Source: a virus
Strand: one strand, 5' to 3'
Length of the DNA stretch: 24,802 nt
Virus record (IMG/VR): IMGVR_UViG_3300026521_000065
Coordinates: 1-24,802 of that record
The first letter of the stretch is position 1, and the number at the start of each line of letters is the position of its first letter. The notes under the pieces were generated by a model. It saw only the letters and a program-made list of their open reading frames with translations, did no database searches and was not told the origin of the DNA. The position numbers and the translations under genes were made by a program. This document shows positions 15,784-23,309 of this stretch, in pieces.

Positions 15784-17033
15784 ATCTTAGCCTGTAGTTC
15801 TTTATACCACTGTTCGTAAGCTTCGTCGCTATCGTCCAGATAATCCACTACCGACTTAGTTCCAGCCTTATTTTTTGTTGGGGCTGCAGCCTTACGGCTA
15901 TTAGCTTTCTCTTTTACTTGGCGTTGCTTTGTTTTTTGTTTCTTAGCTTCATCGACTTGCTGTTTTTGTTGTGTCAACAAGGCCTCTTGTTCTTTTTGTT
16001 GGTTATTAATTTGCTCTTGCTGTTGTTTTTGTTGCTCCGCTTGTTGAGCGAAGTATTCCCGTTCAGCCTGAATATAATATTCAACATCAGATAACTTAGC
16101 ACCGTCAAGTACTTTATACTTCATAGCCGTTGGTGCGATTTTATCGTACACACCATTTCTTATCTCTGAATGCAATTCTGCGATCATAGCAGGGTTCTGT
16201 GCAAGTATTTCTCTTGACTTACTATCCCACTGAGTATCCACGACATGCTGCGTGATAGCATATTCTTTGTCTGTAGATATTGACGATATCACATCATCTA
16301 ATGCAATTTGTCTTTCATCTTTACCGTACACGTTCGGTACATAAGGTTGTCTAGGAGTATCATCATCTACACCTAAGTCAGCGATAGGATCTATCTCATG
16401 ACGTTTAAGTATTTCAGCGATGGCTTCTTTATTACCTTTAAACACATCGATCATCATATTAACATCTTGCTCAGTAAGTTTAGCTTCTTCCAATGCACTT
16501 ATCGATCTTCTCCAAGGCGCAATAGCTTGTGCTTTTTTGGTGTAATCAATAGCCTGTGGAGCCATTCTCTGTAGCTCTTCTACTGTGAACTCATAGTCCA
16601 TTCCATTAGCTCTAATCTTATATGTTTTATCTTGTGTTGTATCCTCAGAATCTAATTCAGGGACTTCAGGTTCGGGTGTTTGTTCATCTGCCGGTTCTAC
16701 GGGATCGTCATCCTTTAAATCCTTGTCATTTGAATCATCTTTGCCTTCGTCATCTTCATTATCATCATCGGCAGCATTATCGGAGTCCTCATCGGGTTGT
16801 TCCGTACCACTGTCTTTATCTTCCTCTGAATCATTGTCATTATCAAGTTCTTCACTTGAGTCTGGCTCATTACCATCTTCACTGTTATCAGTAACTTCTG
16901 GATCCACATTATCTATATCCGGATCTGCCAGTTCACTTTTAGCTTCTTTCATAGCTGCCTCAAGTTCTTCATCACTCATCTCATATAACTCAGCTTCCTC
17001 AGCACTTATTTCGTAGTTATCTACATCTTCCAT
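15780..17033 (-). CDS. Capsid assembly scaffolding protein, 417 aa
   Basis: Scaffolds direct procapsid assembly and leave or are degraded before DNA packaging. Residues 1-135 are extremely acidic, with long Asp/Glu runs. A folded region follows (about 137-290, containing YKIRANGMDYEFTVEELQRM). A Gln/Lys/Glu-rich coiled coil comes next (about 325-375), then a basic segment and a C-terminal AYEQWYKELQAKM helix. An acidic head, central coil and short C-terminal helix between portal and capsid genes is the usual scaffold plan. ATG at 17033 follows TAAGGA with a 7-nt spacer; this site overlaps the upstream stop codon. The stop codon lies within a hairpin. No protease motif is seen, so this appears to be a scaffold alone, not a protease-scaffold fusion. 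Confidence 0.8.
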   Translation of the reverse strand: MEDVDNYEISAEEAELYEMSDEELEAAMKEAKSELADPDIDNVDPEVTDNSEDGNEPDSSEELDNDNDSEEDKDSGTEQPDEDSDNAADDDNEDDEGKDDSNDKDLKDDDPVEPADEQTPEPEVPELDSEDTTQDKTYKIRANGMDYEFTVEELQRMAPQAIDYTKKAQAIAPWRRSISALEEAKLTEQDVNMMIDVFKGNKEAIAEILKRHEIDPIADLGVDDDTPRQPYVPNVYGKDERQIALDDVISSISTDKEYAITQHVVDTQWDSKSREILAQNPAMIAELHSEIRNGVYDKIAPTAMKYKVLDGAKLSDVEYYIQAEREYFAQQAEQQKQQQEQINNQQKEQEALLTQQKQQVDEAKKQKTKQRQVKEKANSRKAAAPTKNKAGTKSVVDYLDDSDEAYEQWYKELQAKM

Positions 17034-17043
17034 GTGCTAGTCC

Positions 17044-17382
17044 TTACGCTTCATCTTCCACTTCTGGGCCTTCTAATTCAGCTAAGTCTGCCTTAGCACC
17101 TGCACCTAATTGTTTTATCATCATTAGATGGTATTGTAGATTACTGATTGCTACTAAGTCTTCCATTACATCAGTTCTTTTGCCACCAGCTTTGATATCT
17201 GGTACTGCTAACAGACTAACACTGTCTAATGCTTTTTGTTTCATGTAACCTTCTTCGATTACTTTTTTCCAGTCTGGGTTTTTCTCCAGTCTTTCAACTG
17301 CATCCGCTAGATCTGCCCAGTGAGCAATCTCTTGTGTTTCTAATTCTAATTGTTCATTAGTTGGTTGGTTGTTTTCGTTCAT
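17044..17382 (-). CDS. Small acidic helical protein between portal and scaffold, 112 aa
   Basis: ATG at 17382 is preferred over an in-frame TTG at 17397 because AAAGGA with a 6-nt spacer lies directly before the ATG and would be inside the longer frame. The protein is helical and acidic: NEQLELETQEIAHWADL near residues 10-26, NPDWKKVIEEGY near 35-46, a central segment with LLAVPDIKAGGKRTD, and an acidic EGPEVEDEA tail. Small genes at this place in podovirus genomes often encode head-assembly accessory proteins, but no specific family is recognised. It is separated from the portal gene by an 86-nt region holding a hairpin and a candidate promoter. Confidence 0.6.
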   Translation of the reverse strand: MNENNQPTNEQLELETQEIAHWADLADAVERLEKNPDWKKVIEEGYMKQKALDSVSLLAVPDIKAGGKRTDVMEDLVAISNLQYHLMMIKQLGAGAKADLAELEGPEVEDEA

Positions 17383-17439
17383 CGAAAATCCTTTCAATTG
17401 TTAATTTACACAGTGTAGAAACTTCTATCCTGATGTAGA

Positions 17440-17448
17440 ATCATATCA
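17440..17448 (-). promoter_or_regulatory. Candidate extended -10 promoter before the small acidic protein gene
   Basis: On the coding strand TGATATGAT matches an extended -10 element (TGn-TATGAT) about 60 nt before ATG 17382, in one of the two largest gaps of the window. No good -35 is seen 17 nt upstream. Its place just after a hairpin would suit an internal promoter boosting scaffold and capsid genes. The match could be chance in AT-rich DNA. Confidence 0.25.
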
Positions 17449-17461
17449 CAATGACTCTTAA

Positions 17462-17483
17462 GTAGCCCTTAATCTCGGGCTAC
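17462..17483 (-). promoter_or_regulatory. Hairpin spanning the portal stop codon
   Basis: On the coding strand arms GTAGCCC and GGGCTAC form a perfect 7-bp stem around an 8-nt loop (GAGATTAA) that contains the portal stop codon. It is followed by TTAAGAGTC and not by a U-tract. Terminating ribosomes would melt it, so it may act only when translation is slow, or serve as a processing site. Confidence 0.6.
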
Positions 17484-19454
17484 ACCTAAATTTTTATCTC
17501 CGTGCATTGCTTGGAAAGCCATCTGATCTAAGTTTGATAGCCTATCAAAATTTTTCTTTTCAAGTTCTTTTTCATGATCTCTACCTGACTGTTTCTCAAG
17601 GAAATCTAAATCAATCTTATCAGCTTCACTAGCTACCTTACGAGCCTGTTGTTCTTTAAGTACCGCTTCAGCAGTTTTCTTACGAACATCAACATAGTTT
17701 TCTTCAGCCATGCTATACAACTTTCCTACTTCAGCTTTTAGTTTAGCATTTTCTAACATCGCATTTTCCAATTGCACTTGTTGTAGTTTCACTTGCATTG
17801 GATCTGGTTGTGGAGGTTGTGGTTGATACTCCATTATTCTACGAGCCAATTCAGGCATTTTTTGTAATCTTGCTATTTCACTTCTAATCATTCTGACCTC
17901 AACAGGATCCATTGTTTGTTGACCCGTCTGTAACATGAAGCTTAGTTCCTGGGCTTTAGCGCTATTATCTTCCGCTGTACTAACATGTATTGATATATCA
18001 ATCGCACCACCTAAATCACCTCTATTAATATCAACGAACTCTTCGTTTGTTATCCTAACCACTTCTTTTTCATCTAGGAATACGGCATCATAAGCCAACC
18101 ATTTACGCATCAACGGTTTAACCAGATTTTCTGCTATGTTACGTACTGTATTTAATCTACGTACACTAGTAGCATCTAATACACCGTGGGCTGACGTAGC
18201 CGAACCGTTACCAATTGCACTGGTGTTAATACCACCACTGAACCCTTTCACTCCAGTAATACTTTCTATTTCATTGTTCATCATATCAAGCATATTGAAG
18301 GCACTACCAGGTATTTGATTATAGTGTCCATCGTAAAAGTCATTGGCTGACGTATTAAATTCGAAGTTCTGACCTGACAGGAACTTTCTCCTATTAGCCA
18401 CATCTAATGCACCTTTCTTAATACCTTTCTGTCCGTTATTACTTTGAGCCATATTATCAATAATACCCCTAGTAATAGCTGTCTTTATCTTTTGATTATC
18501 ACTAATCAATTCAGCGTTACTTTCCCCGTGCAACTGGAACGGTACGGCATTAAACGGTACTACCAGAAAAGGTAACTCACCATTAGGATATGGATTATCC
18601 TGTAGTCTAATTATAGTATCGTTTACCCATGCACACACTATCGGTTTTGCTATACCATCTCCTTGGATATCGTAGTTACCCCAATATTCATACACTATTA
18701 TCTTTTTTCTAGGGTCATCTTCAAACTTAAACTCTGTATCATCCTCACTGTCATAATCTACATCCGTAGATACATCAGCATCTTGTATATTTATTTTATC
18801 TAAGTTCTTATAACGCCCGTCTTGTCTTAACGTACTAAGATCTGTCTCATATCTATATATTACGAATTGGCAGTTACTCATATCATCTTGACACGTAGGA
18901 TCTATGTATATATCTTCATTACGGCAAACCTTAGCTGTTGGCCTATTAAGTAGTACGCGGGTTTCAGTAACCATTTCAGTGCCGATTATAGCCTCTTGTC
19001 CAGTGGTTGGGTCAATACCAATTATCGGAGCTTCCACCTCAACTTCTTCATCCCTATATTCCCAACCTGTTTGAATTATGCACGTACCTTCCCTATCAAG
19101 TACTTTTACGGCCTTACTCATGAAGTTATATCTAGGGAATTGTCTGCAGAATTGCGTATTCAGTAGCACTTCCGCTTGTCTAGCTCCTGGACCATCTTCA
19201 TATGTCACAGGCATAGCCTTTATAATATCATCTGAACTGACAAATGGGTCTATAATACTGGCATGTTGCCATTCACTTTGTTTTTTAATATCCCTAGTGA
19301 CTACCCTACTTTTGCCAGGTTGTTCATTACCGTATGGTTTACCGTCATACTCGTCTACCCATTTAGCAATCTTAGCCATCTGATCATCGTGAAACGGTTT
19401 AGCAGCTGTATAGTCTGCTTTTAACGCTTTTAATATTTTTCTTTTATTAATCAT
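17469..19454 (-). CDS. Portal protein, P22-like, 661 aa
   Basis: The portal is a dodecameric ring at one capsid vertex through which DNA is packaged and ejected. Supporting features: a length in the range of podovirus portals, the N-terminal pattern SRVVTRDIKKQSEWQHASI followed by DPF (about 49-70), NEDIYIDPTCQDDMSNCQFV (about 180-199) followed by IYRYETDLSTL, a central ESITGVKGFSGGIN segment (near 400), and an extended Gln/Glu/Lys-rich C-terminal helix (about 550-640) like the barrel helices of P22-type portals. ATG at 19454 follows AAAGGA with a 7-nt spacer. It leads the head module, before the small acidic protein, scaffold and capsid genes. Distinguishing P22-like from other podovirus portals by eye is less sure than the portal call itself. 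Confidence 0.85.
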   Translation of the reverse strand: MINKRKILKALKADYTAAKPFHDDQMAKIAKWVDEYDGKPYGNEQPGKSRVVTRDIKKQSEWQHASIIDPFVSSDDIIKAMPVTYEDGPGARQAEVLLNTQFCRQFPRYNFMSKAVKVLDREGTCIIQTGWEYRDEEVEVEAPIIGIDPTTGQEAIIGTEMVTETRVLLNRPTAKVCRNEDIYIDPTCQDDMSNCQFVIYRYETDLSTLRQDGRYKNLDKINIQDADVSTDVDYDSEDDTEFKFEDDPRKKIIVYEYWGNYDIQGDGIAKPIVCAWVNDTIIRLQDNPYPNGELPFLVVPFNAVPFQLHGESNAELISDNQKIKTAITRGIIDNMAQSNNGQKGIKKGALDVANRRKFLSGQNFEFNTSANDFYDGHYNQIPGSAFNMLDMMNNEIESITGVKGFSGGINTSAIGNGSATSAHGVLDATSVRRLNTVRNIAENLVKPLMRKWLAYDAVFLDEKEVVRITNEEFVDINRGDLGGAIDISIHVSTAEDNSAKAQELSFMLQTGQQTMDPVEVRMIRSEIARLQKMPELARRIMEYQPQPPQPDPMQVKLQQVQLENAMLENAKLKAEVGKLYSMAEENYVDVRKKTAEAVLKEQQARKVASEADKIDLDFLEKQSGRDHEKELEKKNFDRLSNLDQMAFQAMHGDKNLGVARD

Positions 19455-19464
19455 TTATATTCCT

Positions 19465-19803
19465 TTAATTAGCTCTTAGCCCTGGTGTGATTGTTAATGT
19501 CCAATTGATTTCCCGATTAAATACTAAGGTACCGTTATCATCGGTTTTCTGCAAATCAGCTACTATAATGAATGAACCTACACCGAGATTATCGGTATCA
19601 GCAGGGCTTAACCCAAAGTAGAAGCCTTCATCACCAGTAGGGTCTATATCTCTAACCATACCGGTAGACGTATTATCCGCTATATTTAACACATCCGTTT
19701 TTAATTTATAATTTGAGTAGTCAGTAACTGGAGTACCATCAATTATATGAGTTATTTTTTGTACATTTGTACTATCACCTTTAGTAACTTTTATTACTCC
19801 CAT
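19465..19803 (-). CDS. Beta-sandwich virion-accessory candidate, 112 aa
   Basis: ATG at 19803 follows AAAAGGA with a 6-nt spacer. The sequence alternates short beta strands and turns. The segment FGLSPADTDNLGVGSFIIVA (about 68-87) followed by ADLQK and REINWTLTI resembles the small Ig-like/BppU-N-type domains that phages use as adaptors in tails or baseplates (pattern: L-x-x-A-D-T, G-x-Y/F, then a terminal L-T-I/V strand). No signal peptide, membrane segment or catalytic motif is visible. It sits directly before the portal gene and after three other small structural candidates. The similarity is a by-eye pattern, so the call is tentative. Confidence 0.45.
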   Translation of the reverse strand: MGVIKVTKGDSTNVQKITHIIDGTPVTDYSNYKLKTDVLNIADNTSTGMVRDIDPTGDEGFYFGLSPADTDNLGVGSFIIVADLQKTDDNGTLVFNREINWTLTITPGLRAN

Positions 19804-19806
19804 TGT

Positions 19807-20049
19807 CTATCCTTTTATTTCTATTATTCTGACTTCATCACCAACGACATCTACTATTACTTGATCAATCACCGATTTGACATCTATTATTTCAATTACC
19901 TCATCGATTTTAATCTCTTCCGTTATTTCCATGATCTTATAATCAGCCATTATACCATGCATTGTAAAGGACATAGCTTGTAAATGTTCCAAAGCGGTAT
20001 GCCCAGCACCTAGGGAACTGCGGTTTTTAATGAAGTCTGCTAATGTCAT
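19807..20049 (-). CDS. Small acidic protein of unknown function, 80 aa
   Basis: ATG at 20049 overlaps the upstream stop by one base (TAATG), with AAGGTG just ahead, so translation is coupled to the 319-aa gene. The N-terminal half (MTLADFIKNRSSLGAGHTAL) looks helical. The C-terminal half is a run of Ile/Val/Glu/Asp strands (EITEEIKIDEVIEII, VIVDVVGDEVRIIEI). No family is recognised. Tight coupling and position among virion genes suggest a structural accessory or small chaperone. The ORF has a proper start and clean junctions on both sides, so it is very likely real. Confidence 0.6.
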   Translation of the reverse strand: MTLADFIKNRSSLGAGHTALEHLQAMSFTMHGIMADYKIMEITEEIKIDEVIEIIDVKSVIDQVIVDVVGDEVRIIEIKG

Positions 20050-21008
20050 TATAACACCTTACCTAATGTTGCGTCATATACTGCACCTGGTAATGCGTTA
20101 ATTTTATCGACTAGGGCATTGTAATCATCAGTTATCGCTTGTTTAGTATCCATTAGTGTGTTATGTTCATCATCAGTTAATGTAGCAGTAGGAAGATTGT
20201 CAATTAACGCTTTTATCGTATCTAACGCTGATTGAACATCATCTACCTTATCGCTAACATTACCAATTAAATCTTTTATTGTGGTATCATCGTAGTTAAT
20301 CAATGTATCCGTATGTTCTTTACTATCTGTAGTAATGGATTTTAATTCAGCCAATTTATCGTTTACTGCCGCTAAATCCGTATTAACCACTGTTGTCTCT
20401 ACTTTAGTTACTTTGGCTACTACATCATTGTCAGGATCGAAATTATGTAATTCACCAATAGCTGTTTGTATGTCCGCTACACCTGTTTTTATCACAGTGA
20501 GATCTGAATCACTAGCCTTGAAGTCATCTACTGATGTAACATCAACACCGTTAACTGCTTTGATGTTAACACCTGCCTCTATACTCGTTAAATCAGCTTT
20601 GTATAAATCTTTATTATTGTACCCTGTCATTAATTGATCAAACTCAGCTTGTGTCATCTTAGCATTAGCACCAACAACACTGGTAACATTGTAGGAGTAG
20701 TCGCTACTAACAGGCAGATAAGGCGTATCCAATCCACCGTATACCAGTAAGTTACCTTGCACTTCAACGGATATATTATCATCAGGCCATTTAACTCTCC
20801 AGCCATTCATTAAATAAAAGTAAGTAGGTATATCCTCATCAGAAGTAATGGGGTCACCTCCCACTGTGGTGAATGTTTGTGGGTACTTCATATTATCATC
20901 TTGTAGTATCCAACGTTTCCATTCTGAATATACATACTTAATATTAAATACTCCAGTAGGATCTGCTGGTAATACCAGTCTGTTAGTACCATCAAAACTC
21001 ACTTCCAT
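20049..21008 (-). CDS. Conserved phage virion protein with coiled-coil C-terminus, 319 aa
   Basis: Residues 1-110 form a domain with FNIKYVYSEWKRWILQDDN, TTVGGDPITSDEDI, FYLMNGWRVKWP and VQGNLLVYGG. I have seen this pattern (Y-S-x-W-K-x-W, then GGDP, then GWR and G-N-L-x-V) in hypothetical virion proteins of many tailed phages, usually near tail or neck genes. Residues about 115-319 are Asp/Thr/Lys-rich with repeated aliphatic spacing (VADIQTAIGEL, DDVQSALDTIKALIDNL), suggesting a trimeric coiled coil that leads away from the folded head. ATG at 21008 lies 1 nt after the stop of the 50-aa gene. A tail-appendage or neck-fibre role fits; the exact position in the virion is unknown. Confidence 0.6.
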   Translation of the reverse strand: MEVSFDGTNRLVLPADPTGVFNIKYVYSEWKRWILQDDNMKYPQTFTTVGGDPITSDEDIPTYFYLMNGWRVKWPDDNISVEVQGNLLVYGGLDTPYLPVSSDYSYNVTSVVGANAKMTQAEFDQLMTGYNNKDLYKADLTSIEAGVNIKAVNGVDVTSVDDFKASDSDLTVIKTGVADIQTAIGELHNFDPDNDVVAKVTKVETTVVNTDLAAVNDKLAELKSITTDSKEHTDTLINYDDTTIKDLIGNVSDKVDDVQSALDTIKALIDNLPTATLTDDEHNTLMDTKQAITDDYNALVDKINALPGAVYDATLGKVL

Positions 21009-21009
21009 A

Positions 21010-21162
21010 TTACAGCCCTATATATGTTCTCTTACCATCTTTAGCAAATACTTTTTGGTTGTCTTTAGTTTTTAAATATTGCCAACCCTCTAGTAGTAAG
21101 TCTTCTTCAGTAACTACTTTGAAGGCCTTTTTAGTTTTCTGTCTTTTTCTGATTTTAGCCAT
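21010..21162 (-). CDS. Small basic protein, 50 aa
   Basis: This reading frame of 50 codons is short but well supported. ATG 21160-21162 follows AAAGGA with a 6-nt spacer. The stop TAA at 21010-21012 is followed after 1 nt by the ATG of the 319-aa gene, and the frame fills the only gap between two real genes. An earlier in-frame ATG at 21180 overlaps the upstream stop but lacks a good site. The protein is strongly basic at its start (MAKIRKRQKTKKAF) with EEDLLLEGWQYLKTKDNQ in the middle and ends in KRTYIGL. It may bind nucleic acid or acidic partners; no family is recognised. Confidence 0.75.
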   Translation of the reverse strand: MAKIRKRQKTKKAFKVVTEEDLLLEGWQYLKTKDNQKVFAKDGKRTYIGL

Positions 21163-21176
21163 TAGCCATCCTTTAA

Positions 21177-21707
21177 TCATATTACTTTACCCTCTTGGTC
21201 AAATGATTCATATCTCATGTAACTGCCACCATGAAGACACTTGAATCCAAACTCTTTATCGAAATTCCATCCATCAAGGAATATAAATAATCTTTTACGT
21301 TCGCTATAATCAAATGGTAATGGTCCACCAAACCCATTGTCGGGGATTTTATTTATCAGTTTCCATTCTTTATGTAACGCGTAAAAGAGTTGTTCATATG
21401 TACAGTCTTTTCGTACTTGAATCTCCTTAGTCTCGAAGTATATATCAAAGTCTTTATTCACTGTTAGTGGTTCATCTTCTTTAACTACCTCTGGTGTGAC
21501 ATCCATGATACTCAATACCCATGTATCAATACCATGAGCACCATCTTCAACTAAATTCAGTATCTTACCGATTTGAGTAACAGTAAATACGCTACCTAGT
21601 AAATGAAACGTAGCCCCTACCTTTACATCAGGTGCCACTATATCCAACTCTATTCCATTAAATGAGTTCTTACTATCACCAACTACTTTAAATTTTTTCT
21701 TCATCAT
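21177..21707 (-). CDS. Hypothetical protein of unknown function, about 176 aa
   Basis: An ATG at 21734 opens the frame, but no ribosome binding site precedes it. AAGGG followed by TGAT lies directly before the ATG pair at 21707 and 21704, so one of these is the likely start. The protein has a beta-rich first half (FKVVGDSKNSFNGIELDIV, GATFHLLGSVFTVTQIGKIL) and a helical segment CTYEQLFYALHKEWKLIN, then a Phe/Gly-rich C-terminal part (FIFLDGWNFDKEFGFKCL). The first half resembles a small SH3/OB-like barrel in strand spacing only. No catalytic motif or membrane helix. Its neighbours are virion appendage candidates. Confidence 0.6.
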   Translation of the reverse strand: MMKKKFKVVGDSKNSFNGIELDIVAPDVKVGATFHLLGSVFTVTQIGKILNLVEDGAHGIDTWVLSIMDVTPEVVKEDEPLTVNKDFDIYFETKEIQVRKDCTYEQLFYALHKEWKLINKIPDNGFGGPLPFDYSERKRLFIFLDGWNFDKEFGFKCLHGGSYMRYESFDQEGKVI

Positions 21708-21751
21708 ATCACCCTTATTATAATATTTCATCATTATACTACTATTGAGCT

Positions 21752-22654
21752 TTAATCATTCTTATACCATCTGTCTTTTTGTTGTTGTATAGGAATACTG
21801 TTATCACTACTTCCCAGTGTTAATTCAATTCTTATAGGATTGTAACCAACGGCATACACTACTACTATGATATCCACATCTTCAGTGTAGTTGTAGTTAT
21901 ATGTAAACGATGAGCCACTATCTTCGATTCCCGCTAACTCGCTCATATCAGACTTTTTATACACTCGTACCTCACTGTTATCTTGTAGTCCTGTAAGTCC
22001 AAAAGTCACTAATACTCCATTTATATCTCTAACTTTAGCACTTGTACTACCTGAGTTACTTAGAGTGAAAGTATTATTATGCATATCAATGTACTTCCCA
22101 GTACCTGCTAGGTTAACCCCGTCTACAGTCAAATCATATACTAACGTATAGTCTGATCCATTATTAGTGGTAAGTATACCTTCTGGAAACTCTTTTATAG
22201 GGTTCTGTGTCATATCATATTGACAGTAATCGTATAACTCATTGACAGTATGTCCTTCGGTAATCGTGATGATCTTATTAGTATGATCTATATCTATCCC
22301 TGTGTATCCAGCTACAGTAGCAGCATCACTTTCTGTTACATACGGATTATTACTAATATAGAATGTATCCACTCTAGATGATACAAAGGCTATGTTTAAC
22401 GCCTTAGGTGTTACACCGTATTTACATATACTAAGTACATGTGGTGTATGTTTATTCTCTGTAACATCATCTGTATTATCAATAGTGTAATCCGCTTCTG
22501 TCATATATGCAGAATTACTGCCATTTGAATCTGTGACAATATGGGTGATTACTCCGGCAGTGTTCCATAGGTATACATTAACATCAGCTTCCCCAGTTCC
22601 ATCGTTTACTGTTGATAAGTCCCATGCCCATTGCTTGTTAAGATAGCTGCTCAT
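21752..22654 (-). CDS. Beta-rich appendage / tail protein, 300 aa
   Basis: ATG at 22654 overlaps the end of the LipM-like gene by 17 nt, following AAAGGG. Strand-rich segments alternate throughout. Two patterns recall domains seen in phage appendage proteins: VTESDAATVAGYTGIDIDH with KIITITEGHTVNELYDYCQY (about 103-145), and VTFGLTGLQDNSEVRVY through IVVVYAVGYNPIRIEL (about 210-275). The C-terminus SIPIQQQKDRWYKND matches a Q-Q-Q-x-D-R-x-Y ending I recall in such proteins. No hydrolase or lyase motif is seen. A tail-spike-like or baseplate-adaptor structural role is the best guess. Translational overlap with the LipM-like gene links the two in expression. Confidence 0.55.
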   Translation of the reverse strand: MSSYLNKQWAWDLSTVNDGTGEADVNVYLWNTAGVITHIVTDSNGSNSAYMTEADYTIDNTDDVTENKHTPHVLSICKYGVTPKALNIAFVSSRVDTFYISNNPYVTESDAATVAGYTGIDIDHTNKIITITEGHTVNELYDYCQYDMTQNPIKEFPEGILTTNNGSDYTLVYDLTVDGVNLAGTGKYIDMHNNTFTLSNSGSTSAKVRDINGVLVTFGLTGLQDNSEVRVYKKSDMSELAGIEDSGSSFTYNYNYTEDVDIIVVVYAVGYNPIRIELTLGSSDNSIPIQQQKDRWYKND

Positions 22655-23309
22655 CCATTACCCTTTCTTTAAATAATTGCATGAATTCTTTTACGGTAGT
22701 ATATACGTTTATCTCCTGTAAGCTTATAGGTTTAACCGTATGTTCAGCTTCACTTGGTAAGTACTTATATAATTCTTCATACGATGGTTCCATGTACATC
22801 ATTACATGCCCTACTAACTTGTCTTCTACTCTAGTGAAACTACTGCCGACTAGTTTCCTACCATTATAGGAAATCTCGTTCTTAGTTAACGCATTGAAGC
22901 AGCCGTACGGTAAATAACCGTGTCTCGACCCGGTGTCCACTAATACTGTAGATTTAGTATAATTAGTATTTAATATATCATTTATCAATGTCATGAATTC
23001 TCTGTGTTTTACAGATGGTACGGTGCTATTCATTGTATCCTTACCACATATGACGGTAAATGATATCTCCTTCCCTGTAAATATAACGGCTGTTCCCTTA
23101 GTGAGTTTTCTTATTACCTCTATTGATGTATCTGCTATGTTGAGATTTTGTTGTTTACCTATAGCTATGGTAGGTTTGTTTATCCTAAAGAACACTATTC
23201 TAACCTCATTATCAGCGCAGGTAGCAGCGTGGAATTCATCGTACTTTGTAGCTATAGATGCATGTCTTTCTTCAAATAGTGTAATGATATCTATATTATC
23301 TTTAAACAT
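22638..23309 (-). CDS. LipM/LplA-fold protein (lipoate ligase / octanoyltransferase-like), 223 aa
   Basis: The sequence follows the BPL/LplA/LipM fold in order: ATKYDEFHAA (20-29) for the family's N-x-A-x-DE helix; VRIVFFRINKPTIAIGKQQN (36-55) for the PxIRFYxWxPxTxxxGxxQN strands; VIRKLTKGTAV (65-75) for the RRxTGGxAV ligand loop; ISFTVI (82-87) for the LTYSVI strand; GCFNALTKNEISYNGRKLVG (136-155) and then SS, for the CF-x-x-P-S-x-YE-x-x-x-x-GRK-x-x-GSA block; and H168 for the conserved QHG His. Cys137 aligns with the acyl-thioester Cys of LipM, and Lys152 with the conserved lysine. In the ligand loop one Gly is Lys71 and the usual His is Phe77. It is a little shorter than LipM. ATG at 23309 follows AGAGGA; it overlaps the upstream gene by 8 nt and the downstream gene by 17 nt. 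Enzyme or exapted structural fold is undecided. Confidence 0.7.
   Translation of the reverse strand: MFKDNIDIITLFEERHASIATKYDEFHAATCADNEVRIVFFRINKPTIAIGKQQNLNIADTSIEVIRKLTKGTAVIFTGKEISFTVICGKDTMNSTVPSVKHREFMTLINDILNTNYTKSTVLVDTGSRHGYLPYGCFNALTKNEISYNGRKLVGSSFTRVEDKLVGHVMMYMEPSYEELYKYLPSEAEHTVKPISLQEINVYTTVKEFMQLFKERVMDEQLS

Noticed and set aside
16622-17016. Ser/Leu/His-rich open frames on the plus strand opposite the scaffold gene
   Set aside because: They are mirror images of the Asp/Glu-rich codons of the scaffold; low complexity and no ribosome binding site.
21708-21734. Upstream ATG at 21734 as the start of the 176-aa protein
   Set aside because: No ribosome binding site before it, while AAGGG lies at the right distance before the ATG pair at 21707/21704.
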